The translations under genes were made by a program, and so were the position numbers. Shown in pieces: positions 1 through 5,446 of a stretch of 5,446 nucleotides of DNA. The notes under the pieces are model-generated. The model worked only from the letters and a program-made list of their open reading frames with translations. It searched no databases and was not told the DNA's origin. Positions within the stretch are counted from its first letter, which is position 1; each line of letters starts with the position of its first letter. Source of the DNA: an uncultured Dyadobacter sp. (GTDB lineage: Bacteria; Bacteroidota; Bacteroidia; Cytophagales; Spirosomataceae); NCBI GenBank assembly GCA_946481035.1, contig CAMLNK010000359.1, positions 1 through 5,446 of the forward strand, given 5' to 3'.

Positions 1-595
1 TCGCAGGGACCCAAACCGGCACATAATTGAGCCACAGCTGATCAGTATTCATGCCATTGCAAAGATCGAAATTCGCGCGGTCGAGCGTGCGGTGAGCCCA
101 CCATTCCAGCATTGAAATGGTTTTTTCCGAAGGCCGCAATGTCCAGCTTCCCGAGTGGTACATGCCCGCATTGAGAATGCGCTTATCGTCCAGAATGGGT
201 GAGTTTTTTAATGGAGTTGAAATATTGGGTGTTAAAAACATCTCCGCACCGTCATTGAGCAAACTACCGAAAGACTTTTTAAGCAAAACAGTCGGGCTCA
301 AAAAGGTAATCCGAGCGCATTCCGGATGTCTTTTCAACAGGCCCGATGCAAACCAGGGACGCGTCGCAGGCAGCAGCTCGAAATCATAATATTCGGTAGC
401 CATTCTGTTAAAATCAGGAATGGCGAGGTCCGAAACCGGGAAAAGTTTTACGTGTTCCGGGAGCGTGTCAATACTGAGGGAATCAACCCATCCGATGTAA
501 AAAACATCGCCGGGCTGGTGTTGTAACACAGAATCCGCCAGAGCCAGTGCATGCGCCAGGTTGGTTCGGTTACAAACTGTGTATATAATATTCAT
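1..595 (-). CDS. GT8-like glycosyltransferase paralogue, DxD motif lost (partial)
   Basis: Partial gene: 198 codons are visible from ATG at 595-593 and the frame is open to the left edge. The protein begins MNIIYTVCNR and lines up throughout with the upstream product at 1357-2340. Shared blocks are an N-terminal beta strand with Cys-x-x-Asn, WVDSL (36-40), DFNRM (61-65), PATRPWF (76-82), LNAGMYHSG (141-149), EWW (164-166), and LCNG...DQLWLNYVPVWVP (179-197). This is a GT-A, GT8-like fold, so a cytoplasmic sugar-nucleotide transferase role is the default family expectation. Where the paralogue has the metal-binding Asp-Pro-Asp, this protein has Ser100-Pro101-Thr102 (bases 290-298). Activity may therefore be lost, metal-independent, or dependent on other residues. 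By comparison with the paralogue about 125 residues lie off the window, including the region of the second conserved motif (HxSG). The start is 6 nt after the stop of the DUF5672 gene, so it is probably cotranscribed. Homology is confident; function is not. Confidence 0.85.
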   Translation of the reverse strand, partial: MNIIYTVCNRTNLAHALALADSVLQHQPGDVFYIGWVDSLSIDTLPEHVKLFPVSDLAIPDFNRMATEYYDFELLPATRPWFASGLLKRHPECARITFLSPTVLLKKSFGSLLNDGAEMFLTPNISTPLKNSPILDDKRILNAGMYHSGSWTLRPSEKTISMLEWWAHRTLDRANFDLCNGMNTDQLWLNYVPVWVPA

Positions 596-601
596 GAACG
601 A

Positions 602-1357
602 CTATTCCGTTTCAGGCAAAGTTTTAAAGTATGGTATTTCGTGAATATTGTCGCGCGAAATACCCGTTAAAGCAAAAGGTAACGTTGTTCCGTTTTGATA
701 TCGGGTACCAAATTGTGCAAAATGACTGCGCACAACATCGGTGGGTTTTCTCAAATGCGGCAAAAAGCGGTTCGCTTCAAGCTCCCAGAATACCGAATCG
801 GCATAGGGAAGTGCTGCATTGTGCCGGTATTGATGGGCGACACTTTTTTTGCTTTTCAAAGTGGCCGTCATCCGCTCGATCCGGCAAAGGTAAAGCCCGT
901 TGCCGGCAAAACCCGCCCCGTATAATCGTTTTTCATCCTCCGAAAGCCCGGTAATGCGCTTCAAAACGCCCGGCGCGTCGTCGGCATTGGGTAATGCAGG
1001 CCCCGCTTTGAGATAGTCATAACCTTGCTTGCACCAGTAATGCAGTTCATCTTTGACTATCCAGCTATTCAGCTCATGGATCAGCAAAAAGTCGCACCAA
1101 TTGAAACGATCGTAAAAATCGGGCATCAGTAAAAGCTGCCCCAAATGCCGCCGCGATTCGAAATAGCGCTTTGGGAAATGCACAACGTCGATATTTTCGG
1201 CATGTTCGCGTACTACCGAAAGATCGGCGCCTTCGCCGGCGACGAAAATGACCGGGTAATCCGAAAGCACATGCAGCGCGTGATGCAGCAGCTTTTCTTC
1301 CGTTGGATCGATCTGGGATCCGAGAATTGGGATAATGACGGTAACCAGCTCTTTCAT
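602..1357 (-). CDS. DUF5672-family protein, putative glycosyltransferase-like
   Basis: The 251-residue protein resembles the DUF5672 family, which is found in polysaccharide loci and is thought to be related to GT-A glycosyltransferases; no reaction is assigned here. An N-terminal beta strand (ELVTVIIPI, 3-11) leads into a Rossmann-like half. The family's core block is visible at about 90-117: FLLIHELNSWIVKDEL followed by YWCKQGYDYLKAG. A glycine-rich AGNG (151-154) precedes LYLCR, matching the usual VGNGGFSLR-like segment, and DSVFWE (187-192) corresponds to the family's late acidic motif. Family members as I remember them read QLDAW where this one reads ELNSW, so an Asp is replaced by Asn97 (bases 1067-1069). 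The ATG shares one base with the TGA of the upstream glycosyltransferase (TGATG), which fixes this start and implies coupled translation. It sits between two paralogous GT8-like genes. No signal peptide or membrane segment is seen. The family call is from memory of motifs and is fairly confident. Confidence 0.8.
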   Translation of the reverse strand: MKELVTVIIPILGSQIDPTEEKLLHHALHVLSDYPVIFVAGEGADLSVVREHAENIDVVHFPKRYFESRRHLGQLLLMPDFYDRFNWCDFLLIHELNSWIVKDELHYWCKQGYDYLKAGPALPNADDAPGVLKRITGLSEDEKRLYGAGFAGNGLYLCRIERMTATLKSKKSVAHQYRHNAALPYADSVFWELEANRFLPHLRKPTDVVRSHFAQFGTRYQNGTTLPFALTGISRDNIHEIPYFKTLPETE

Positions 1358-1359
1358 CA
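1355..1359 (-). other. TGATG stop-start overlap (GT8-like to DUF5672)
   Basis: The TGA of the GT8-like gene and the ATG of the DUF5672 gene share one A, giving TGATG on the minus strand. This arrangement allows terminating ribosomes to restart directly and supports the chosen start. Confidence 0.85.
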
Positions 1360-2340
1360 GATCGTTTGCAGCTTGCCGATCAGATAGTTGAAAGGCATTT
1401 TCAGATATTTCCTCACACGCAGGTACCTGCGCACGGGCGCGGGCTTGATGTACGCGCAGGGGAATTTGCGGTAATAGGCATTCCCGTTGCCAATCAGGCT
1501 GTTTTTGTATAATGCAAAAAGCCCGGTCAGGTCAGGGCGACCGCTCAGCTCGAAACGATCCTGGTATTTCGACAGAATATCAGGTTTCGCAGGGTCGTAG
1601 CCGCTGTAATGGAAGAAAATCAACGGGTTATCTTCATTCACGTGCCAATGGCCGTCGCGTTGCGAGAACGTGCGTTCGTGCAAATTCCAGTAGGCTGCAT
1701 TGTAGCCGGGGTTTCTTTCAATATGGGTATTAGGGACAAAAACCGGGAGGAAGTTCATCCAGTTCTGGTCCACAAAAAGCCCGTTGCAAAGATCTATGAG
1801 GCATTCATAGCGCAGCTTTTCTTCCCACCACGAAATAAACCTGTCATTTTCTTCCGAACGGCTGAATGCCACAAAACCGAGGTTATAAACGCCGGTATTG
1901 AGGTGGTGCAGCTCGTTGGGCGTCAGCCGGTCGTTGATTGGCGTGTTGATATGCGGCGTAAGGACGGCATTGTGCTTCGCCAGTGAATTTTTAAGTTCTG
2001 TTAACGGCTGAAAAACAATGATATCCGGGTCGAAATAGATGACATTTTTCGCCTCGGGATAATGTTTGAAAAAATAGGTGAAATAGAAAGGCTTAACCGC
2101 CGTGTTCAGCTCCGTAATGTTGTAGCGTGCGCACATTTCCTGAAAATCGCGGATTTCGATCTTATCGATCTCGATCATCGGGTAGGAGGGTGCGTACGAA
2201 TCTTCAAAGGCAACCCCTTGAAGCGTGTCCACCAGGCCAATGAAAAACCGGACATCCGGGTTGGTCGCTTTGAGCGAGTCTCCTAATGTCCGGGCTTGCG
2301 CGAGGTAATTGATGGAGCAAATGGTAAAGGCAATGGTCAT
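1357..2340 (-). CDS. GT8-like GT-A glycosyltransferase with DPD motif
   Basis: The complete 327-residue protein looks like a cytoplasmic, metal-dependent sugar-nucleotide glycosyltransferase of GT8-like type. The N-terminal strand (MTIAFTICSINYLAQA) and FFIGLVD (32-38) form the nucleotide-binding half. TAVKPF (80-85) leads to the metal-binding Asp104-Pro-Asp106 inside VIYFDPDIIVF. LNTGVYNLGF (147-156) is the usual acceptor-side strand. DQNWMNFLPVF (191-201), GYNAAYWNLHER (212-223) and HYSGYDP (244-250) follow; the last resembles the conserved C-terminal HxSG motif of the GT8 clan. The last 30 residues are rich in Lys and Arg with hydrophobic residues between them, which may hold the enzyme at the inner membrane. 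The ATG overlaps the stop of the GT4 gene by 4 nt (ATGA) and the stop overlaps the next start by 1 nt, so the gene lies within an operon. Donor and acceptor sugars cannot be told from the sequence. Confidence 0.85.
   Translation of the reverse strand: MTIAFTICSINYLAQARTLGDSLKATNPDVRFFIGLVDTLQGVAFEDSYAPSYPMIEIDKIEIRDFQEMCARYNITELNTAVKPFYFTYFFKHYPEAKNVIYFDPDIIVFQPLTELKNSLAKHNAVLTPHINTPINDRLTPNELHHLNTGVYNLGFVAFSRSEENDRFISWWEEKLRYECLIDLCNGLFVDQNWMNFLPVFVPNTHIERNPGYNAAYWNLHERTFSQRDGHWHVNEDNPLIFFHYSGYDPAKPDILSKYQDRFELSGRPDLTGLFALYKNSLIGNGNAYYRKFPCAYIKPAPVRRYLRVRKYLKMPFNYLIGKLQTI
2337..2340 (-). other. ATGA stop-start overlap (GT4 to GT8-like)
   Basis: The GT4 stop TGA and the start ATG of the GT8-like gene share the sequence ATGA. 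This fixes the downstream start and points to translational coupling of the two glycosyltransferases. Confidence 0.85.
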
Positions 2341-3560
2341 TGATTGTGCTGTTCCGAAACCTGCAAAGGTAAATACTTCTGAATAATGGCTTCGACGCTC
2401 GCTACGCTTTTGTCTGTGTTATGCCTTTCCAATACTTTTTTACGTGCATTCTCTCCCAGCGTGTTCCGTAGCGAGGGATCGAGGATCAGCTGGATGATCG
2501 CGTCCGAGGCGGCCGAAATGTCCATATAAGGAACCACAAACCCGGCATCGCCCTCGATAAGCTCGGGCGCACCGCCGGCACCTTCAAAGCACACCACGGG
2601 AATTTCCTGCAATGCAGCTTCCATCACCACCAGCGGGTAAGGGTCCTCGCGGGAGCTCAAGAGCAGTACGTCGAAACGGTTGATATAATCCAGTGCACGC
2701 GGGGTCGGCGGAATAAGGATGATCTTGTCGCTCAATCCCATAAGCCGGATATCGCTTTCGATCAGCTGGTAAATCTCGTGCTGCGGGCCTGCGCCTACCC
2801 ACACGAAGTAAACCGGCAATGGCTGCGTTTTACGGATAACCCGGCTGGCGATCCAGTTGAAAATGTCATTGCCCTTGCGCCATTCGGCATTTCCGCAGCC
2901 ACCTATTACGATAGCGTCGTCGGGCACTTTATAGGTTTTTTCAAGAATATCGTGCTGTACCGAAAGTAATCGCTGATCGATATGCTCGTGGTCGATCAGC
3001 GTGAACGTGCTGACGCTACTGGCCGGGAAATCGTATTTCCTCACGTAAAAATCAGCCACTGCATTCGAAACGGCGATCAGGTGACCGGTCTTTTTCAGCA
3101 GGAAATCGAGGTATTCCTCGTGGGTATAAATTTTCACCGACATCGCCAGTTCATGCACGAACAGTACAAGCGGCAAATGGTGAAGGAATTTCAGGAAATC
3201 ATGGTAAACCTCCGCATTGGCGATGGAGTTGATGAAGATGAGGCCGATATTCTGCTGTTCGAGCTCGGCGATAATCTTTTCATTCCCTTTTTGCTGCGAG
3301 TGTTCTTCGTAAAATTTCAGCAGATTGGTCTTGCGGAGCAGCTTGCCGGTAAACGGGGGAGTGGTTATTCTTTTGGTTTGAAAAAGACGTGTAACGCCTA
3401 CTACTTCCTCAAATTCCGCTTCCAGTTCCCCTCCGTTACAGAGCAGCAGGTGCATCGGAACGCCCCGTTCTTTCAATAGCCGCAATAACTGCAGCAGCAG
3501 CAGCTGACTTCCTGCCCTGTTAGCATCGTGACTTACAAAAAGTATTTTCTTCTGCTCCAT
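2337..3560 (-). CDS. GT4-type (GT-B fold) glycosyltransferase
   Basis: The 407-residue product has the length and layout of a retaining GT4 glycosyltransferase. Such enzymes usually transfer a sugar from a nucleotide donor to a lipid-linked glycan at the inner face of the cytoplasmic membrane. The N-terminal acceptor domain begins ILFVSHDANRAGSQLLLLQLL (6-26), with VHE (135-137) and LIAVSNAVADFY (161-172), a typical end of that domain. The donor domain opens with GGCGNAEWRKGNDIF (220-234), where Arg228 and Lys229 are expected to contact the donor phosphates, followed by FVWVGAGP (252-259). SSREDPYPLVVMEAA (302-316) is the E-x7-E region; its first acidic position is Asp306, with Glu314 second. 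This is a common REDPxPLV form, not a defect. GAGGAPELI (327-335) completes the donor loop. An in-frame TAG within the 41-nt upstream gap rules out a longer start. Sugar specificity is unknown. Confidence 0.92.
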   Translation of the reverse strand: MEQKKILFVSHDANRAGSQLLLLQLLRLLKERGVPMHLLLCNGGELEAEFEEVVGVTRLFQTKRITTPPFTGKLLRKTNLLKFYEEHSQQKGNEKIIAELEQQNIGLIFINSIANAEVYHDFLKFLHHLPLVLFVHELAMSVKIYTHEEYLDFLLKKTGHLIAVSNAVADFYVRKYDFPASSVSTFTLIDHEHIDQRLLSVQHDILEKTYKVPDDAIVIGGCGNAEWRKGNDIFNWIASRVIRKTQPLPVYFVWVGAGPQHEIYQLIESDIRLMGLSDKIILIPPTPRALDYINRFDVLLLSSREDPYPLVVMEAALQEIPVVCFEGAGGAPELIEGDAGFVVPYMDISAASDAIIQLILDPSLRNTLGENARKKVLERHNTDKSVASVEAIIQKYLPLQVSEQHNQ

Positions 3561-3601
3561 TACCGATATTAGCTAGCTCTAACTTTCGTCACCCGATCGA
3601 C
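3561..3601. other. 41-nt gap, widest in the gene cluster
   Basis: This is the only spacer longer than 8 nt in the window. It separates the acyltransferase stop from the GT4 start. It contains short palindromes (CGATCG and AGCTAGCT) but no GC-rich hairpin followed by T residues, so no terminator is called. I saw no convincing Bacteroidota-type promoter (TAnnTTTG at -7) and no strong Shine-Dalgarno sequence before the GT4 ATG. Confidence 0.6.
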
Positions 3602-4258
3602 TCAATAAGCTTCGTAACTCATTTTTCCGGGTACTTTTTTCGCGGGGTTTCCGACATAGACACCCCATTCCTCGGTTTCTTTCATAATAGCAGATGCCAT
3701 GCCAACAAGCGTGCCCTGCGCAATGGTCGTGTAATCGCGAATGGTGGCGTTCACGCCAAAGAAAGAGTAGGATTCTACCACACAATGCCCGGAAAGCACC
3801 ACATGTGAAGTAAAGAAGACGTGGTCTTTAATCTGGCCGTGATGGCCGATATGGTTGCCGCTCCAAAGTACCACGTTGTTACCGATGGTCGTGAACGGCT
3901 GGATGGTATTGTCTTCCAGAATAAAGCAGTTCTCGCCGATCTCGTTATTAAAAAGCGTCGCGCGCGAACTGATATAGGAAATGAACTGATAGCCTTTCGC
4001 TTTGGCGTGGTTGTAAATCGCCTCGCGGTTGCGGTTCATATTGCGGCCGGTCATGGGCGCAAAGAATTTATATTCCGAAGGCGGGAAAATGGTTTCCACA
4101 TCTTCGAAAGCTACCACGGGCAGGCCGTGAAAATTGTCTTGTTCGATGTATTGGCGATTGACGGTGAATGCAACAACCTCATGATCAGAGTCATGGGTCA
4201 AATAATAGTGCGCTAATTCTGCTGTGTCCAGTACTCCAAAAACGATAATTTTCGCCAT
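3602..4258 (-). CDS. PglD/NeuD-like sugar O/N-acyltransferase
   Basis: The 218-residue protein has the two-part build of the PglD/NeuD acyltransferases. An N-terminal Rossmann-like sugar-nucleotide-binding domain (MAKIIVFGVLDTAELAHYYL, to about residue 90) is followed by a left-handed parallel beta-helix made of hexapeptide repeats (about 98-205, for example IGENCF, IGNNVV, GVNATI and GTLVGM). The helix closes with VYVGNPAKKV (200-209), a classic ending for these acetyl-CoA-dependent enzymes. His139 in NHIGHHGQI lines up with the catalytic His of PglD; the next position, Glu in PglD as I recall it, is His140 here. The likely reaction is acetyl or another acyl transfer to an amino or hydroxyl group of a nucleotide-linked sugar, in the cytoplasm. 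The start lies 2 nt after the stop of the WbqC-family gene, so the two proteins are probably made together and may act on the same sugar. The exact acyl group and substrate cannot be read from sequence. Confidence 0.9.
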   Translation of the reverse strand: MAKIIVFGVLDTAELAHYYLTHDSDHEVVAFTVNRQYIEQDNFHGLPVVAFEDVETIFPPSEYKFFAPMTGRNMNRNREAIYNHAKAKGYQFISYISSRATLFNNEIGENCFILEDNTIQPFTTIGNNVVLWSGNHIGHHGQIKDHVFFTSHVVLSGHCVVESYSFFGVNATIRDYTTIAQGTLVGMASAIMKETEEWGVYVGNPAKKVPGKMSYEAY

Positions 4259-4260
4259 TA

Positions 4261-4959
4261 CTAAATCAGTTCGTATGCCTCTAATTGTTTCCTGATATCG
4301 TCGGGGCCGTTAAACATCAGAACGTCTATAACAGACAACCAAGGTACGAAAGCATTTTTAAATTGGGGGTACGGGCTAGATATACTTTTTATGAAGTCCA
4401 GTCTTATTCCCTCGTTTTCAAATTTCCCTTTATCGTACAATTCCACTCCGCCAATCGGGTTGATGTAGTGGTTTGCTTGTTCCTGTTTACAGATATCCAG
4501 AATGCGGTCCTGTCCTTTCAGGTATTTATTATGATATATCGTTGAAGAGGGAACAATCTCCGTGCCTATGCCCATGTACGCACAAGTTTTTTGCAATGCG
4601 TGAATGGCCAGCTCGTTGATTGATTCAACTTCTAAATTTACGATTTCTTCTAAGAGTTCAAAAACCTTTTGATAACCGGGAGCCTTCTGATATGATTGCT
4701 GAATGGTTTTCAATAATTTTTTCTGCCATTGCTCATGTTTGGCAAGCTCCACTTCGCGGATCAGTTTATTCTGGCTGGCGTCTTTCAGCGGGATGGTAAA
4801 AAGGTGCGCTTTACCGCCTACGAGGAGGTTGTTCCGGTTGATCCAGCCCTTGTTGATAAAGTTGACATCGTCGTAGATAATGAACTTGTCCACGGCATTG
4901 ATCAGCTGGAAATAGCCGATATATGGAAAAATATACGGCTGCATGATGGCAATAGTCAT
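4261..4959 (-). CDS. WbqC-family protein
   Basis: The 232-residue protein carries the hallmarks of the WbqC-like family (Pfam WbqC), which is common in O-antigen and other polysaccharide loci. The N-terminal signature QPYIFPYIGYFQLI (7-20) is followed by DKFIIYDDVNFINKGWINRN (24-43), with paired Asp30-Asp31 and the conserved Trp39 and Asn-Arg-Asn 41-43. Later blocks are HYINPIGGVELYD (164-176) and FVPWLSVIDVLMFNGPDD (204-221), the normal end of the family. The length is typical and no residue of the signature seems lost. I know of no biochemical role firm enough to assert; the context suggests modification of a sugar, possibly acylation or aminoacylation of an amino sugar together with the adjacent acyltransferase. 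Base composition is uneven: by hand count bases 4261-4680, encoding the C-terminal part, are about 40% GC, against about 50% in neighbouring genes. The start is 8 nt after the preceding stop. Confidence 0.93.
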   Translation of the reverse strand: MTIAIMQPYIFPYIGYFQLINAVDKFIIYDDVNFINKGWINRNNLLVGGKAHLFTIPLKDASQNKLIREVELAKHEQWQKKLLKTIQQSYQKAPGYQKVFELLEEIVNLEVESINELAIHALQKTCAYMGIGTEIVPSSTIYHNKYLKGQDRILDICKQEQANHYINPIGGVELYDKGKFENEGIRLDFIKSISSPYPQFKNAFVPWLSVIDVLMFNGPDDIRKQLEAYELI

Positions 4960-4967
4960 GGCTTGGG

Positions 4968-5446
4968 CTATTTGAGTTTTCTCAGATAATAATCTTCCCC
5001 TTTTTCGATCAGGCCGGTCATCGTGGTGTCGGAACCCAGCCGGATATCGGTAGGCAATGCACGGATCTTGCTCGTGTCGTTCACGACTTTGCGCGCGTAG
5101 AAAAGGTAGTCGGCGTCTTTAGGGATCGGTCGGAGGCCTTCTTCGAACGGGTTAATGGAAATGAGTTTCCGGGTCAGGTTTTTTCCGTATAGCGGATATT
5201 CAAAATCACTATTAACAGTTGCAAGCGCCACGGTGGCGTTCTCAGGCACGATGGAATCAAAACGCACGTATGCTTTGGTAATATCAGGCCTTGCAAACGT
5301 CTGGTAAGGAATGCGGTCCATCGTCAGTGCCGACTCCATTCCGAATGACGGCAGCGGAAGGCAGCGGATGTTCAGGTAAACCGCCATAACGCCCGAAATG
5401 CAGGCCAGCCCCACGACGATCATAATGTAGCCTTTCCATACGTTCC
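4968..5446 (-). CDS. Integral membrane protein, C-terminal part (partial)
   Basis: The frame is open to the right edge and 158 residues are visible, so this is the end of a larger gene. The fragment starts with a short basic-aromatic stretch (NVWKGYI) followed by a hydrophobic segment, about IMIVVGLACISGVMAVYL, which should be a membrane helix. The remaining 130 or so residues form a soluble tail with VPENATVALATVNSDFEYPLYG, DADYLFYARK and a final DYYLRKLK. A last membrane helix followed by a compact soluble domain holding an E/D-YPLYG block recalls the end of polytopic lipid-sugar-dependent glycosyltransferases (GT39/ArnT-like), but that is only a resemblance. An ATG at 5423-5421 falls just before the hydrophobic stretch and could be mistaken for the start of a signal-anchored protein; because the frame continues upstream of it, I treat it as internal. 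The gene is cotranscribed with the WbqC-family gene 8 nt downstream. Membrane location is fairly safe, enzymatic role is not. Confidence 0.7.
   Translation of the reverse strand, partial: NVWKGYIMIVVGLACISGVMAVYLNIRCLPLPSFGMESALTMDRIPYQTFARPDITKAYVRFDSIVPENATVALATVNSDFEYPLYGKNLTRKLISINPFEEGLRPIPKDADYLFYARKVVNDTSKIRALPTDIRLGSDTTMTGLIEKGEDYYLRKLK

Noticed and set aside
117..526. Two overlapping plus-strand open frames near the left edge
   Set aside because: The minus strand here encodes a continuous paralogue of the GT8-like protein, which explains the region; the plus-strand translations look random.
1609..1986. A 125-codon open frame on the plus strand, along with other plus-strand frames across the window
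   Set aside because: They are antisense to confident minus-strand genes, lack family features, and fit the shadow expected from the coding strand.
2637..2681. Apparent loss of the first Glu of the GT4 E-x7-E motif (Asp306)
   Set aside because: The REDPxPLV variant is common among active GT4 enzymes and Asp keeps the acidic function, so it is not remarkable.
2982..3479. A 165-codon open frame on the plus strand
   Set aside because: It lies wholly antisense to the well-supported GT4 gene and its translation has no recognisable motif or family-like pattern.
3481..3507. Short GCAGCAGCAG triplet run
   Set aside because: It encodes a Leu/Gln-rich N-terminal helix of the GT4 protein and is too short to be a meaningful repeat.
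3561..3601. Terminator or internal promoter in the 41-nt gap
   Set aside because: The short palindromes do not form a GC-rich stem with a T tract, and no good promoter motif was seen.
5421..5423. ATG as the true start of a small signal-anchored protein
   Set aside because: The frame remains open to the window edge upstream and encodes a basic-aromatic stretch suited to the inside end of a membrane helix, so an internal Met is more likely. It cannot be excluded without more sequence.

Overview
This window is a densely packed stretch of a surface-polysaccharide (O-antigen, capsule or exopolysaccharide) biosynthesis locus. All seven genes lie on the minus strand, so transcription runs from the right edge to the left edge. 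The source is probably a Bacteroidota member, perhaps a Cytophagales genus such as Dyadobacter. That rests on the style of the protein families, GC near 50% by eye, and the lack of clear Shine-Dalgarno sequences before the starts. It is an impression, not a proven assignment.

In transcription order the genes are: (1) the C-terminal end of an integral membrane protein, cut by the right edge (4968-5446); (2) a WbqC-family protein (4261-4959); (3) a PglD/NeuD-like left-handed beta-helix acyltransferase (3602-4258); (4) a GT4-type, GT-B fold glycosyltransferase (2337-3560); (5) a GT8-like, GT-A fold glycosyltransferase with an intact DPD motif (1357-2340); (6) a DUF5672-type protein (602-1357); (7) a second GT8-like protein, cut by the left edge (1-595). 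It is clearly a paralogue of gene 5 but reads Ser-Pro-Thr where gene 5 has Asp-Pro-Asp. Gene 7 does not show as a stop-to-stop ORF because its stop lies outside the window; its frame was read by hand from the ATG at 595-593.

The junctions are an 8-nt gap, a 2-nt gap, a 41-nt gap, a 4-nt overlap, a 1-nt overlap and a 6-nt gap. This supports one operon with translational coupling. Genes 2 and 3 probably modify a sugar or sugar nucleotide (acylation of an amino sugar is the most natural guess). Genes 4 to 7 probably add sugars or otherwise act on the growing glycan at the cytoplasmic membrane. No RNA gene, mobile element, CRISPR array, terminator or convincing promoter was seen, and no non-coding stretch exceeds 41 nt.

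The most notable points are the degenerate GT8-like paralogue, the DUF5672 protein lying between the two paralogues with a substitution at its own acidic motif, and the tightly paired WbqC and acyltransferase genes.
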